Below are positions 27,251 through 37,677 of a stretch of DNA of 64,000 nucleotides, piece after piece. Where the stretch lies: the NCBI GenBank assembly GCA_030651575.1, contig JAUSFB010000051.1, positions 1 through 64,000 of the forward strand, read 5' to 3'. The notes beneath the pieces are model-generated. The model did not search any database and was not told the origin of the DNA. It saw only the letters and a list, made by a program, of their open reading frames with translations. Numbering within the stretch: position 1 is the first letter of the stretch; every line of letters starts with the position of its first letter. A program made the position numbers and the translations under genes. Source of the stretch: Phaeospirillum sp. (lineage in GTDB: Bacteria; Pseudomonadota; Alphaproteobacteria; Rhodospirillales; Magnetospirillaceae).

Positions 27251-27449
27251 GACGCGGCCTCAGTGCCCGGCGGGACAACATGTCCGTCTTGCGGCCCAGC
27301 CATTCGGCCGAGGCGTCCCCGACGATGCCAAGATCGATAAGACTGAACTTGGCGTCGGGATCAATATCGATCACCAGATCCACGTCACCGTCGGGGCCGG
27401 GGCCGGGGCCGCCGCGCGCCACCGAGCCGAACACCGCCATTCCCATCAC
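27219..27449 (-). CDS. MNT-type nucleotidyltransferase antitoxin, N-terminally short
   Basis: 76 residues from a GTG at 27449. The minimal nucleotidyltransferase motif is present: VFGSVARG and, after a short loop, DGDVDLVIDID (two catalytic Asp). LGRKTDMLSRRALRPRL is the usual C-terminus. Typical family members have about 20 more N-terminal residues. Those are found one frame away (KILESRMERRHG), so a single-base indel near 27450 may have split the gene, or translation starts at the weak GTG. The catalytic core is complete. Confidence 0.7.
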   Translation of the reverse strand: MMGMAVFGSVARGGPGPGPDGDVDLVIDIDPDAKFSLIDLGIVGDASAEWLGRKTDMLSRRALRPRLAGTDAVSIF

Positions 27450-27523
27450 GCCCGTGGCGACGCTCCATCCTCGATTCCAGTATCTTATCAGACTCGCGCC
27501 TCCTCCACAAAGGACCTCCCCCC

Positions 27524-28735
27524 ATGACCGCTTCCGATCCCATCGTCATCGTCGGCGCTGCCCGCACCCCCATGGGCGGCTTTCAGGGTGAACTGGCCGG
27601 CCTTGCCGCCCCCTCCCTGGGCGCGGCCGCCATCCGGGCGGCGGTCGAGCGTTCCGGCCTTGCCCCCGATCAGGTGGACGAGGTCTTCATGGGCTGCGTC
27701 CTGCCGGCCGGGGTCGGACAAGCCCCGGCGCGGCAGGCGGCGCTGGGAGCCGGTCTGCCGCAATCGGCCGGCTGCACCACCATCAGCAAGGTCTGCGGCT
27801 CGGGCATGAAGGCGGCCATGCTGGCCCATGACCTGCTGGTGGCCGGCACCGCCAAGGTGATGGTGGCGGGCGGCATGGAAAGCATGTCCAACGCGCCCTA
27901 CCTGCTGGACAAGGCCAGGGGCGGCTATCGCCTCGGCCACGGCAAGGTGCTGGACCATATGTTCTTCGACGGGCTGGAGGACGCCTATGCCAGGGGCCGC
28001 CTGATGGGGACCTTCGCCGAGGAATGCGCCGACAGCTACAAGTTCACCCGCGAGGCCCAAGACGCCTTCGCCATCGCCTCGCTGGAGCGGGCGCAAAAGG
28101 CCTCCATCGACGGCTCCTTCACCCCGGAGATCGCCCCCGTCACCATCAAGGGCCGCAAGGGCGATACCGTCATCGCCATCGACGAACAGCCGCGCAAGGC
28201 CCAGCCCGACAAAATCCCGACGCTGCACCCCGCCTTCCGCGACGACGGCACGGTGACGGCGGCCAATTCGTCATCCATCTCCGACGGGGCCGCCGCCCTG
28301 GTGCTGATGCGCCGCTCCGAAGCGGAAAAGCGCGGCCTGGCGCCCCTGGCCACCATCTTGGGCCATTCCAACTTTGCCCAGGCCCCCGCCCTGTTCACCA
28401 CCGCCCCGGTGGGCGCCATCAAGGCGCTGTTGGACAAGGTCGACTGCAAGGCCGGCGATATCGACCTGTGGGAGATCAACGAGGCTTTCGCCGTGGTCAC
28501 CATGGCGGCCATGCACGACCTGAAGCTCGACCACCAGCGGGTCAACATCCATGGCGGGGCCTGCGCCCTGGGCCATCCCATCGGCGCTTCGGGGGCGCGG
28601 ATCATCGTCACCCTGCTGGCGGCGTTGAAGCAATACGGCCTGAAGCGCGGCGTCGCCAGCCTGTGCATCGGCGGCGGCGAGGCCACCGCCCTGATGGTGG
28701 AGCTTCCGAACGGTGCCGGAGGGGCAAGGTCATGA
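27524..28735 (+). CDS. Acetyl-CoA acetyltransferase (thiolase)
   Basis: 403 residues of the degradative/biosynthetic thiolase family. The acyl-accepting Cys lies in [36 protein letters not shown] (His) and CIGGGEATA (second Cys) complete the active site. It starts with an AAAGGA site and ends overlapping the next gene (ATGA). Paired with a short/branched acyl-CoA dehydrogenase, it may cleave 2-methylacetoacetyl-CoA in isoleucine degradation or acetoacetyl-CoA. Substrate is inferred. Confidence 0.93.
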   Translation: MTASDPIVIVGAARTPMGGFQGELAGLAAPSLGAAAIRAAVERSGLAPDQVDEVFMGCVLPAGVGQAPARQAALGAGLPQSAGCTTISKVCGSGMKAAMLAHDLLVAGTAKVMVAGGMESMSNAPYLLDKARGGYRLGHGKVLDHMFFDGLEDAYARGRLMGTFAEECADSYKFTREAQDAFAIASLERAQKASIDGSFTPEIAPVTIKGRKGDTVIAIDEQPRKAQPDKIPTLHPAFRDDGTVTAANSSSISDGAAALVLMRRSEAEKRGLAPLATILGHSNFAQAPALFTTAPVGAIKALLDKVDCKAGDIDLWEINEAFAVVTMAAMHDLKLDHQRVNIHGGACALGHPIGASGARIIVTLLAALKQYGLKRGVASLCIGGGEATALMVELPNGAGGARS

Positions 28736-29865
28736 TCCCGACCGAAGAGCAGCAGCTGATCCGCGACACGGCGCGCGCCTTCGCCCGGGACAAGCTGGCC
28801 CCCAACGCGGCGCTTTGGGACCGTGAACACCGATTCCCGGCCGAGGCGCTGGCCGAAATGGGGCAGCTCGGCTTCCTGGGCATGGTGGTGCCGCCGGAAT
28901 GGGATGGGGCCGGCGCCGACTATGTGTCCTACGTCATGGCGGTGATGGAGATCGCGGCGGGCTGCGGCGGCGTATCCACCATCATGAGCGTGCATAACTC
29001 GGTCGGCTGCATGCCGATCCTGACCTTCGGCAGCGAAGCGCAGAAACAACGCTTCCTCAAACCCATGGCGCGCGGCGAGCAGATCGGTTGTTTCTGCCTG
29101 ACCGAACCCGAGGCCGGCTCGGACGCCTCCTCGATCCGCTCACGCGCCCACCGGGACGGTGACGGCTATGTCCTGACCGGGGCCAAGCAGTTCATCACCT
29201 CGGCCAAGAACGGCCACGTCGCCATCGTCTTCGCGGTAACCGATCCGGCGGCGGGCAAAAAGGGCATTTCCGCCTTCATCGTGCCGACCGATACGCCCGG
29301 CTTTACCGTGGCGCGGGTCGAGGACAAGCTGGGCCAGCACCTGTCGGACACCTGCGCCGTCACCTTCGACGACATGCGGGTGCCCGCCGCGCAGCGCCTG
29401 GGAGCCGAGGGCGAGGGGCTGAAAATCGCCCTGGCCAATCTGGAAGGCGGCCGCCTGGGCATCGCCGCCCAATCGGTGGGCATGGCGCGCTCCGCCTTCG
29501 ACGCCGCCCTGGCCTACGCCAAGGAGCGCAAGCAGTTCGGCAAACCCATCATCGAGCATCAGGCGGTGGCGTTCCGTCTCGCCGACATGGCCACCCGGGT
29601 CGAGGTGGCCGAGCAACTGGTCCTGCACGCCGCCAGCCTGCGCGACGCCGGACAGGCTTGCCTCAAGGAGGCTTCCATGGCCAAGCTGTTCGCCAGCGAG
29701 ATGGCCGAGCGGGTCTGTTCCGACGCCATCCAGATTCACGGCGGCTATGGCTATCTCTCCGATTTCCCGGTCGAACGCATTTACCGGGACGTCCGGGTCT
29801 GTCAGATTTACGAAGGCACCAGCGACATTCAACGGCTGGTCATCGCCCGCGCTCTGGCGATGTGA
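28732..29865 (+). CDS. Short/branched-chain acyl-CoA dehydrogenase
   Basis: 377 residues. [19 protein letters not shown] in the FAD domain, [42 protein letters not shown] and [17 protein letters not shown] at the C-terminus are classic family motifs. The ATG overlaps the thiolase stop by four bases. It is distinct from the ACAD8-type enzyme at 14969 and closer to butyryl/2-methylbutyryl-CoA dehydrogenases. Together with the thiolase and the SDR it would supply steps of isoleucine degradation. Confidence 0.92.
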   Translation: MIPTEEQQLIRDTARAFARDKLAPNAALWDREHRFPAEALAEMGQLGFLGMVVPPEWDGAGADYVSYVMAVMEIAAGCGGVSTIMSVHNSVGCMPILTFGSEAQKQRFLKPMARGEQIGCFCLTEPEAGSDASSIRSRAHRDGDGYVLTGAKQFITSAKNGHVAIVFAVTDPAAGKKGISAFIVPTDTPGFTVARVEDKLGQHLSDTCAVTFDDMRVPAAQRLGAEGEGLKIALANLEGGRLGIAAQSVGMARSAFDAALAYAKERKQFGKPIIEHQAVAFRLADMATRVEVAEQLVLHAASLRDAGQACLKEASMAKLFASEMAERVCSDAIQIHGGYGYLSDFPVERIYRDVRVCQIYEGTSDIQRLVIARALAM

Positions 29866-29879
29866 CGCGGTATCGACGG

Positions 29880-30060
29880 GCCAAGGGGCCGGACGGCCCC
29901 GCCCGGCGATTGAGGGACGAAAACACCGACGATCCAATCCTCTTCATTGGATCGGAGTTGCGGGCAAGGCCCGGCGCGGCCCGTGCCGCGAGAGCCAAGG
30001 GGCCGGACGGCCCCGCCCGGCGATTGAGGGACAATAAAGCGGGCAACGCCGGTTGCCCGC
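29880..30060 (+). repeat. Two copies of a 39-bp box, each followed by a hairpin
   Basis: The same 39 bases (core CCCGGCGATTGAGGGAC) occur at 29880-29918 and 29994-30032. Copy one is followed by GATCCAAT-CCTCTTC-ATTGGATC (29931-29953). Copy two is followed by GCGGGCAAC-GCCG-GTTGCCCGC (30039-30060). A diverged third copy with its own hairpin lies at 41820. The copies occupy the gap after the acyl-CoA dehydrogenase and may act in termination or mRNA 3'-end stability. Confidence 0.7.
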
Positions 30061-30092
30061 CGGTATGACAGCAATGGTTGGGGGAATTTGAG

Positions 30093-30908
30093 ATGAAGGA
30101 CATCCTCGTTCACATGGACGACGGCGATCGCTGCGGCACCCGCCTCGATGCCGCCATCGGGCTAGCCAGGCAGCACGGTGCCCGCCTGACCGGCCTGTTC
30201 GCCCGCAATGAGACCCACAAGCCCAGCGCCATCGCCCATCAGGCCAGCGAAATGCTGTCGACGGCCCGCGACGCCGCCCGCGCCCTTTTCACCGAACGGG
30301 TCGCCGCCGCAGGCGTCAATGGCCGCTGGTGGCAGCTGGCCCATGGCGATCCCGGCCACGTCCTATCCGAAACCATGTTCTGCGCCCGCTACGCCGATCT
30401 GGTGGTGATGGGACAGATCGAGCCCAAGGCCAACCGGGTTCCCGAGGATCTGGTCGAACACACCATCCTCAATTGCGGCCGCCCGGTGCTGGTGATCCCC
30501 CATACCGGCAGCTTCGCCACCATCGGCGAGCGCATCGCCATCGCCTGGAATGCCGGCAAGGAAGCGGTCCGGGCGCTGAACGACGCCAAACCGCTGATGG
30601 CGATGGCCAAATCGGTGACCGTGCTGTCCATGCACGCCCAGCAAGAGCGTGGCGCCAGCACCATGGGCGAGGTCCCTCATGTGGACATCATCGACCACCT
30701 GGCCACCTGCGGCATCAAGGCCGAGGGCGAACGGCTGGCCGGTGAGCATATCGGCAAGATGGACATGCTGCTGTCGCGGCTATGCGACCTGGGCGCCGAT
30801 CTGGTGGTGATGGGCGCGCACGGCCAGTATGGCCTGTCGCTCAAGCGTGGAACGGGAACCCGCTATGTACTGGCCCATATGACCGTCCCGGTCCTGATGT
30901 CCAACTGA
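30093..30908 (+). CDS. Tandem-domain universal stress protein
   Basis: 271 residues with two UspA-like halves. The first starts KDILVHMDDGDRCGTRLDAA; the second starts around GERIAIAWNAGKEAVRAL and ends LVVMGAHGQYGLSLKRGTG, then TVPVLMSN. The ATG at 30093 follows GGGGGAA. Such proteins respond to stress or energy state and often bind ATP; the exact G-2X-G-9X-G(S/T) spacing is not clean here. It appears monocistronic. Confidence 0.85.
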   Translation: MKDILVHMDDGDRCGTRLDAAIGLARQHGARLTGLFARNETHKPSAIAHQASEMLSTARDAARALFTERVAAAGVNGRWWQLAHGDPGHVLSETMFCARYADLVVMGQIEPKANRVPEDLVEHTILNCGRPVLVIPHTGSFATIGERIAIAWNAGKEAVRALNDAKPLMAMAKSVTVLSMHAQQERGASTMGEVPHVDIIDHLATCGIKAEGERLAGEHIGKMDMLLSRLCDLGADLVVMGAHGQYGLSLKRGTGTRYVLAHMTVPVLMSN

Positions 30909-30959
30909 TATACGGGCGGCGGGGATGCTTCGGGGCAGCCGCCCCGCCGGGACGTGGCG

Positions 30960-31178
30960 TCATTTATCCGCGCATTCATGGGGATGACGGCCGTGTTCGG
31001 ACAGCAACGAGGCGCTGAAGATGGTGCAGTAGTCGCCATAGGCGCAAACGCGCAGGCGCGGGCAGGACAATGTCTTTCGGGTAAAGGCCACCAGAGCCTG
31101 CGGGTCATCGGATTCGATGAGATCCCGTCCTGTTTCCGATACCAGCCGGAAGTTGCATTGGTCAGTCCTGAGCGTCAT
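30960..31178 (-). CDS. Small cysteine-containing hypothetical protein
   Basis: 72 residues (MTLRTDQCNFRLVSETGRDL...). Four cysteines are present, including CPRLRVCAYGDYC. A GAGG site precedes the ATG at 31178. I recognise no family. Coding is supported only by composition and the ribosome site; a rightward frame over the same bases (30954-31307) looks less protein-like. Confidence 0.4.
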   Translation of the reverse strand: MTLRTDQCNFRLVSETGRDLIESDDPQALVAFTRKTLSCPRLRVCAYGDYCTIFSASLLSEHGRHPHECADK

Positions 31179-31396
31179 GGACGCCTCGCTCTACTCAATG
31201 GCCCGGCTTTGCCTGGGCCGCTCTTTCACGATCTGGCCCGAGACTTCTTCCCGCGAACGCCAGTGTCGGATATTGTACGTCAGGTTGGGGTAGAAGTGAA
31301 TACGTAACCTCCACAAATGCGGTAAATAGCCAAGGTCAAGTACTTCTAATTAATTTAGCGGATAATTGCATGAATTTTTCTATGCACAACTCTTGA
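31179..31396. other. Gap without a supported gene
   Basis: The right part (about 31300-31390) is clearly more AT-rich than its surroundings. I see no terminator-type hairpin and no supported gene. It separates the small leftward ORF from the end of the SH3-domain gene. Confidence 0.4.
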
Positions 31397-31912
31397 TCAC
31401 TCTATCCACTCGCCCTTATACACCCCCCAAATCTCATCCCGCTTGAACCAGCCCTGGGTCTGGCCGAGATCGACCCGGCAATAGTCGCGGTTGCGGGGAC
31501 ATTGCAACAGACGTCCCAGCACGCCGGGCTCGACCACCGCCACAATATCGGCCGAATCGCCATCCGAGCCGCGCAACTGCCGCCGGCCGCCGATCACCAC
31601 CATCATCCGGCGTCCGGACAGCATGCTTTGGTGGACCCAACCCTCGGTTCCCTGCCAGTCGCGGATCTTGCGCCAGGCCTCGAACTCGGCGATGACCTCC
31701 ACCGGCAGATCCTTGCGGGCATAGATCCAGTCGATGGGATAGCGTTGGCCCGGACCGGTCCGCAGATTGACCTCGTCCGAACGCAGGGACACGAAGCGCG
31801 GCAACGGCAAGCCCCTGGTCTCGCTGGCCAGGGCAGCCGTCGCCGTAATCGCGACCAAGGCGACGGCTGCCAGCACCCATTTGAAGTTCCCCCCGAACCG
31901 ACTGGAATTCAT
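31397..31912 (-). CDS. Exported bacterial SH3-domain protein
   Basis: 171 residues. A signal peptide/anchor (FKWVLAAVALVAITATAALA) is followed by an SH3_4-type domain: LRSDEVNLRTGPGQRYPIDW, IAEFEAWRKIRDWQGTEGWVHQ. A second SH3-like unit covers CRVDLGQTQGWFKRDEIWGVYKGEWIE. ATG at 31912 was chosen because of GGAGGGACG. Such periplasmic proteins probably bind cell-wall peptides; the role here is not defined. Confidence 0.82.
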   Translation of the reverse strand: MNSSRFGGNFKWVLAAVALVAITATAALASETRGLPLPRFVSLRSDEVNLRTGPGQRYPIDWIYARKDLPVEVIAEFEAWRKIRDWQGTEGWVHQSMLSGRRMMVVIGGRRQLRGSDGDSADIVAVVEPGVLGRLLQCPRNRDYCRVDLGQTQGWFKRDEIWGVYKGEWIE

Positions 31913-32060
31913 CGTCCCTCCGGCGGCATTATAGGGGTGGCGCGGACCCACTGGTCAAGGCGGGTGCAAGCCACCACTTTCAAGAAGTTCCAACACGGCT
32001 CTGGACAAGGCCTCGCCGAGTTGCTAGGTCGTGAGCACGGGCACCGGGAGGAGTACAGGA

Positions 32061-33047
32061 ATGCACAGTAAGAAACCGATCGTCGTCGTCAGCCGCAAGC
32101 TGCCCGACGTCATCGAAACCCGGATGATGGAACTGTTCGACACCAGACTGAATGTCGATGATCATCCCATGACCAAGGCAGAGCTGATCGAAGCGGTCAA
32201 GACCGCCGATGTCCTGGTCCCAACCGTCACCGACCGGGTTGACGCCGCCGTCATGGCCCAGGCAGGCCCCAACCTGAAGCTGATCGCCAATTTCGGAACC
32301 GGCGTCGACCATATCGACCTGGCCAGCGCCCGTCAGCGCGCCATCACCGTGACCAACACGCCGGGCGTCCTGACCGAGGACACCGCCGACATGGCCATGG
32401 CGCTGATCCTGGCGGTGCCGCGCCGCCTGTCCGAGGGCGAGCGGCTGATCCGCTCGGGCGAGTGGTCGGGCTGGAGCCCCACCTTCATGCTGGGCCACCG
32501 CATCTGGGGCAAGCGCCTCGGCATCATCGGCATGGGCCGCATCGGCCAGGCGGTGGCGCGTCGCGCCAAGGCCTTCGGCATGTCGATCCACTACCACAAT
32601 CGCAAGAAGGTCCACCCGGACATCGAGACCGAGCTGGAAGCCACCTACTGGGAAAGCCTGGACCAGATGCTGGCCCGCATGGACGTGATCACCGTCCATT
32701 GCCCGCACACCCCGGCCACCTTCCACCTGCTGTCGGCCCGCCGCCTGGAACTGCTGCCCAAGCACGCCTATGTGGTCAACACCGCGCGGGGCGAAATCGT
32801 CGACGAGAACGCCCTGACCCGTATGCTGACACGCGGCGATCTGGCCGGCGCCGGCCTCGACGTGTTCGAGCACGAGCCGGCGGTCAATCCCAAGCTGCTG
32901 GCCATGAACAACGTCATGCTGCTGCCGCATCTCGGCTCCGCCACCCTGGAGGGCCGCATCGACATGGGCGAGAAGGTTCTGGTCAACATCAAGACCTTCG
33001 CCGATGGCCACAATCCGCCGGATCGCGTACTCGCCTCCATGTTCTGA
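32061..33047 (+). CDS. D-isomer 2-hydroxyacid dehydrogenase (glyoxylate/hydroxypyruvate reductase type)
   Basis: 328 residues. The NAD-binding motif is GIIGMGRIGQAVARR; catalytic residues are Arg in NTARGEIVDE, Glu in GLDVFEHEP and His in LLPHLGSAT. This layout fits GyaR/GhrB-like D-glycerate dehydrogenases. ATG at 32061 follows GGGAGGAG. A strong terminator follows the stop. Confidence 0.88.
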   Translation: MHSKKPIVVVSRKLPDVIETRMMELFDTRLNVDDHPMTKAELIEAVKTADVLVPTVTDRVDAAVMAQAGPNLKLIANFGTGVDHIDLASARQRAITVTNTPGVLTEDTADMAMALILAVPRRLSEGERLIRSGEWSGWSPTFMLGHRIWGKRLGIIGMGRIGQAVARRAKAFGMSIHYHNRKKVHPDIETELEATYWESLDQMLARMDVITVHCPHTPATFHLLSARRLELLPKHAYVVNTARGEIVDENALTRMLTRGDLAGAGLDVFEHEPAVNPKLLAMNNVMLLPHLGSATLEGRIDMGEKVLVNIKTFADGHNPPDRVLASMF

Positions 33048-33060
33048 GGCAAGAGTAAAG

Positions 33061-33097
33061 AAAAAGCCCCCCGGAGCGCCGCTCCGGGGGGCTTTTT
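33061..33097. terminator. Rho-independent terminator, bidirectional
   Basis: AAAAAGCCCCCCGGAGC (33061-33077) pairs perfectly with GCTCCGGGGGGCTTTTT (33081-33097). It lies between the hydroxyacid dehydrogenase and the leftward DUF1178 gene and has a T-run in both directions. Confidence 0.92.
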
Positions 33098-33120
33098 CAT
33101 GGAACCGGAGCAAGCCGCCC

Positions 33121-33366
33121 TTAATGCTGGCCAGCGAAGGCGCAACCGCCGCAGCCCATGGGGGTGCCGCAGGCGGGAGCCGGAGCCGGAACACCATGAT
33201 GGGACTTGCCCAGATTGGGGGCCATGATCGCCTTGGCGACCTCCTTGTCGCCGCATTCGGGGCAGACCAGCGCGGCGGCGTCCTTCTTGGCATCGTAATC
33301 GCCGCTGTTGTCGAACCACTCCTCGAAGTGGTGATCGTGCGAGCAGCGCAGGGTGTACAGAATCAT
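33121..33366 (-). CDS. DUF1178-type zinc-ribbon protein, short form
   Basis: 81 residues. MILYTLRCSHDHHFEEWFDNS is the conserved opening of DUF1178, followed by LVCPECGDKEVAKAIMAPNLG and a Cys-rich end, CGTPMGCGGCAF. Members are usually about 140-150 residues, so this is a short version. ATG at 33366 has GAGGTGA upstream. The cysteine pairs suggest zinc binding. Function unknown. Confidence 0.75.
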   Translation of the reverse strand: MILYTLRCSHDHHFEEWFDNSGDYDAKKDAAALVCPECGDKEVAKAIMAPNLGKSHHGVPAPAPACGTPMGCGGCAFAGQH

Positions 33367-33442
33367 GGCGAAGTCACCTCGGATGAAGACCGCTCCCTTA
33401 TAAGGGAGCGGTCGCGGCCGGTGCAATCATCTCGTCCAGGGA

Positions 33443-34096
33443 CTAGAAGTCAGACCCGCCATCATCCCAGCCGCCGCTGTCGAAGCCGCCGCCGTTATCA
33501 TAACCGCCGGTATCGGCGACATTGGTGTCGTATTGCGGCGGGACGTCGTTCACCGGCGCGGGCGAATCATGACCGGCCGTGCTGGTCTCGGAGACCGGGC
33601 TGGCGTGACTGCCGCCAAGGCCGCCATGACCGCCGCCGAACATGCCGGACAGGCTGTTGGCCAGCAGCATGCCGCCGGCGACACCCACCGCCGCCCCGGC
33701 CGCCGTGCGCAAAAAGCTGCCGCCGCCGCCCTGCTGGCCACCCCATGGCCCCTGGGGCTGCTGCTGGGCATATTGCTGCTGGGGTTGCTGTTGAGCCGGG
33801 ACCGACGGAACCGAGCCGCGCCCCCAGGGGTTGGCGGCCGCCCCGCCCTGGCCGAAACCGCCCTGCGGCTGAGGAGCGCCGGCCTGTCGCCGCTCCAGCT
33901 CGGCGATACGGGCGTCGCGCTCCTTGATGGCCATTTCCTGGACCACCACCGCCTCCACCAGATTATAGGCGGCGTCCGGTATGGCGCGCATGCGCTCGGC
34001 GATCAGGGCCTCGGCTTGGGCATCCTTGGGACCGCCCGCCAGTTTGCCCAGTCGATCGAAGACACTTTGAATGAGGTCACGTTCTTGCGGAGTCAT
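33443..34096 (-). CDS. DUF2076 family protein
   Basis: 217 residues. The N-terminal helical part (MTPQERDLIQSVFDRLGKLA, then AIKERDARIAELERRQ) is the DUF2076 hallmark. A Gln/Pro/Gly-rich linker (PAQQQPQQQYAQQQPQ), one hydrophobic glycine-rich segment (AAGAAVGVAGGMLLANSL) and an acidic GGDDF-like tail follow. Probably a periplasmic or membrane-associated protein of unknown role. ATG at 34096 with GGGAAGG. Confidence 0.8.
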   Translation of the reverse strand: MTPQERDLIQSVFDRLGKLAGGPKDAQAEALIAERMRAIPDAAYNLVEAVVVQEMAIKERDARIAELERRQAGAPQPQGGFGQGGAAANPWGRGSVPSVPAQQQPQQQYAQQQPQGPWGGQQGGGGSFLRTAAGAAVGVAGGMLLANSLSGMFGGGHGGLGGSHASPVSETSTAGHDSPAPVNDVPPQYDTNVADTGGYDNGGGFDSGGWDDGGSDF

Positions 34097-34261
34097 GGCA
34101 GCCTTCCCGGTTGGCGAAATACGCAAATGAATGTAAGCGCGAATCGCCGCCTGTCCATGAACCATCCGCAGGCCCATGGGGGACCAAGACGCGGCCATCA
34201 CGGAATACCAAGCAATACCAATGTGTTGTCGTGATTGTGAAAGAATCTTCACCCGATGAAG

Positions 34262-34291
34262 CTTGACTCTGGGGCAACCTCCCCCTAGATC
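34262..34291 (+). promoter_or_regulatory. Promoter of groES-groEL
   Basis: TTGACT (34263-34268) and TAGATC (34286-34291) are 17 bases apart, immediately before the CIRCE operator. The CTTGAC start also partly fits a heat-shock sigma-32 -35 element, so dual use is possible. Confidence 0.5.
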
Positions 34292-34292
34292 T

Positions 34293-34319
34293 TTGGCACT
34301 CATCGGCGGGGAGTGCTAA
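34293..34319 (+). promoter_or_regulatory. CIRCE operator (HrcA site)
   Basis: TTGGCACTC-N9-GAGTGCTAA matches the CIRCE consensus (TTAGCACTC-N9-GAGTGCTAA) at all but one position. It is placed between the promoter and groES, as expected for HrcA repression of chaperonin genes. Confidence 0.93.
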
Positions 34320-34365
34320 CAAATCCCGGCCGGTATCGAATTTGTCTTTACGGAGGTTTTCAGGA

Positions 34366-34653
34366 ATGAAGTTCAGACCGCTCCACGATCGCGTGCTGGT
34401 GAAGCGCCTCGACGCGGAAGAGAAGACCGCTGGCGGCATCATCATCCCCGACACCGCCAAGGAAAAGCCCATGCAGGGTGAAGTCATTGCCGTTGGCTCT
34501 GGCACCCGTGGCGACGACGGCAAGCTGGTCGCGCTGGATGTCAAGGCCGGCGACCGCGTGCTGTTCGGCAAGTGGTCGGGCACCGAAGTCAAGATCGACG
34601 GCGACGAGCTGTTGATCATGAAGGAATCCGACATTCTCGGCATTCTCGCCTAA
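34366..34653 (+). CDS. groES: Co-chaperonin GroES
   Basis: 95 residues. [35 protein letters not shown] (mobile loop), GEVIAVGSG and the C-terminal ILGIL are all standard. It forms the heptameric lid of the GroEL chamber in the cytoplasm. ATG at 34366 with CGGAGG. Followed by groEL after 21 bases; controlled through the CIRCE site upstream. Confidence 0.98.
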   Translation: MKFRPLHDRVLVKRLDAEEKTAGGIIIPDTAKEKPMQGEVIAVGSGTRGDDGKLVALDVKAGDRVLFGKWSGTEVKIDGDELLIMKESDILGILA

Positions 34654-36336
<1,683 letters not shown>

Positions 36337-36364
36337 TCCAAGCCGACCACCGTTACCGCTACGG

Positions 36365-36394
36365 AAACCCCCTCCCGCAAGGGAGGGGGTTTTT
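36365..36394 (+). terminator. Terminator of groESL
   Basis: AACCCCCTCCC-GCAA-GGGAGGGGGTT hairpin followed by T residues, about 30 bases after the groEL stop. Confidence 0.92.
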
Positions 36395-36524
36395 CGTTGG
36401 GAAAAGATTGGTTAAGGTAGCGTCCTTGACGACGCCCCTCCGTCGCGCCATCAAACACGCCAGCCCTTGGCCACAACTCCGAATCAATGAATAATGTCAT
36501 TGGTATTCTAAAGAGGATCCCACC

Positions 36525-37010
36525 ATGCCGTCGTTCGATATCGTCTCCAAGACCGACCTCGCCGAGGTCGACAACGCCCTGGCCGGCATCACCCGCGAAG
36601 TCGCGCAACGCTTCGACTTCAAGGGCGCCAAGTGCTCGGTCGAGCGCAAGGAGCAGATCATCACGGTCCTGGCCGACGATGACGCCAAGCTGAAGCAGAT
36701 GCACGAGCTGCTGAAGGTCCACTTCACCCGCCGCAACGTCGATCCCAAGGCGCTGGACTACCAGACGGTGGAAAAGGCCTCCGGCAACACGGTTCGCCAG
36801 CAGATCCGGATCAAGGACGGCATCGAAAAGGACTTGGCCAAGTCCCTGGTCAAGGACATCAAGGACAGCAAGATCAAGGTTCAGGTCTCGATCCAGGGCG
36901 ATGAGCTGAGGGTCAGCGGCAAAAAGCGCGACGAGTTGCAAGAAACCATCGCCATGCTGAAGAAACTGGACGCGGACCAGCCGCTCCAATTCATCAATTT
37001 CCGGGATTGA
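36525..37010 (+). CDS. yajQ: YajQ-family nucleotide-binding protein
   Basis: 161 residues, the normal length. MPSFDIVSKTDLAEVDNAL, REVAQRFDFKGAKCSVE and the end LQFINFRD are the family signatures (DUF520, two ferredoxin-like domains). Some members bind c-di-GMP and act with LysR-type regulators; others bind tRNA or nucleotides. It is monocistronic with a GAGG site. Confidence 0.94.
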   Translation: MPSFDIVSKTDLAEVDNALAGITREVAQRFDFKGAKCSVERKEQIITVLADDDAKLKQMHELLKVHFTRRNVDPKALDYQTVEKASGNTVRQQIRIKDGIEKDLAKSLVKDIKDSKIKVQVSIQGDELRVSGKKRDELQETIAMLKKLDADQPLQFINFRD

Positions 37011-37184
37011 TCCCGAGAAGCCATGCGTAAGGGCGGGGCGGCCATGTCGTTGCGGCACGATGAATTCGACGCCTCGACGACCGTCCGTCAATGACTTCGT
37101 AAGAAATTTCAGACTATGCTGCGTTGCATCATCAAATGCGCGGTTATCTTTTACCGCCAAGATGACAAGTGTCTGGAGTCAGCC

Positions 37185-37397
37185 ATGAAACCATCATCCG
37201 GCCTTCGCTTCGTTCATTCCAAGCTTTTGTGCCAGGATGCGCTGGCGACCGGCGAGAACAAACCGGCGGTCTGCGAGATCATCCGGGTCGCCGAAGATAT
37301 CGTCTGGTATTCGGTCCTGGGCCTCAACGGTACGCCCGTCAGCCGGGAGTGGTGCGAAACCGCCCGCTTCCCCGATATCTGCACCAAGGCAGCCTGA
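37185..37397 (+). CDS. Small hypothetical protein
   Basis: 70 residues (MKPSSGLRFVHSKLLCQDAL...). The ATG at 37185 has a GGAG site six bases upstream; a longer frame from 37116 lacks one. Amino-acid composition is protein-like (VCEIIRVAEDIVWYSVLGLNG). No family recognised. Confidence 0.55.
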   Translation: MKPSSGLRFVHSKLLCQDALATGENKPAVCEIIRVAEDIVWYSVLGLNGTPVSREWCETARFPDICTKAA

Positions 37398-37500
37398 AAC
37401 AGGCGGCGATTCCGGCCGGGTTCTCCAAAATCGCCTGTCACGCTACAGAGCGGCCCATTGACAGCAACCCGCTGCCGACGACGTCGGCCGCCCGGCTGAG

Positions 37501-37532
37501 AGTCTCACTGATCGGTTCTGATCAGTGAGACT
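37501..37532. terminator. Perfect 13-bp inverted repeat
   Basis: AGTCTCACTGATC and GATCAGTGAGACT flank a six-base loop. No T-run follows on either strand, so it is either a weak terminator for the small gene at 37185 or a protein-binding palindrome. Confidence 0.5.
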
Positions 37533-37584
37533 TGGCATAAGTATCCCACCCTTCCCTGCATCAATAAAACTCCCGCCCCAACAG

Positions 37585-37612
37585 AAAACCCCCGCCAGTT
37601 TCCTGACGGGGG
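37585..37612 (-). terminator. Terminator of glnBA
   Basis: Read leftward: CCCCCGTCAG-GAAA-CTGGCGGGGG then TTTT, about 65 bases after the glnA stop. Confidence 0.88.
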
Positions 37613-37677
37613 CCTTCTTGACTGGTCCACCATGCCCTTGTCTGGGTCGGTGAAGAGCGCAGCAACCCTTATTCGGA

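Noticed and set aside
30954-31307. Rightward 117-codon frame after the universal stress gene
   Set aside because: No ribosome site and less protein-like composition than the leftward 72-codon frame on the same bases.
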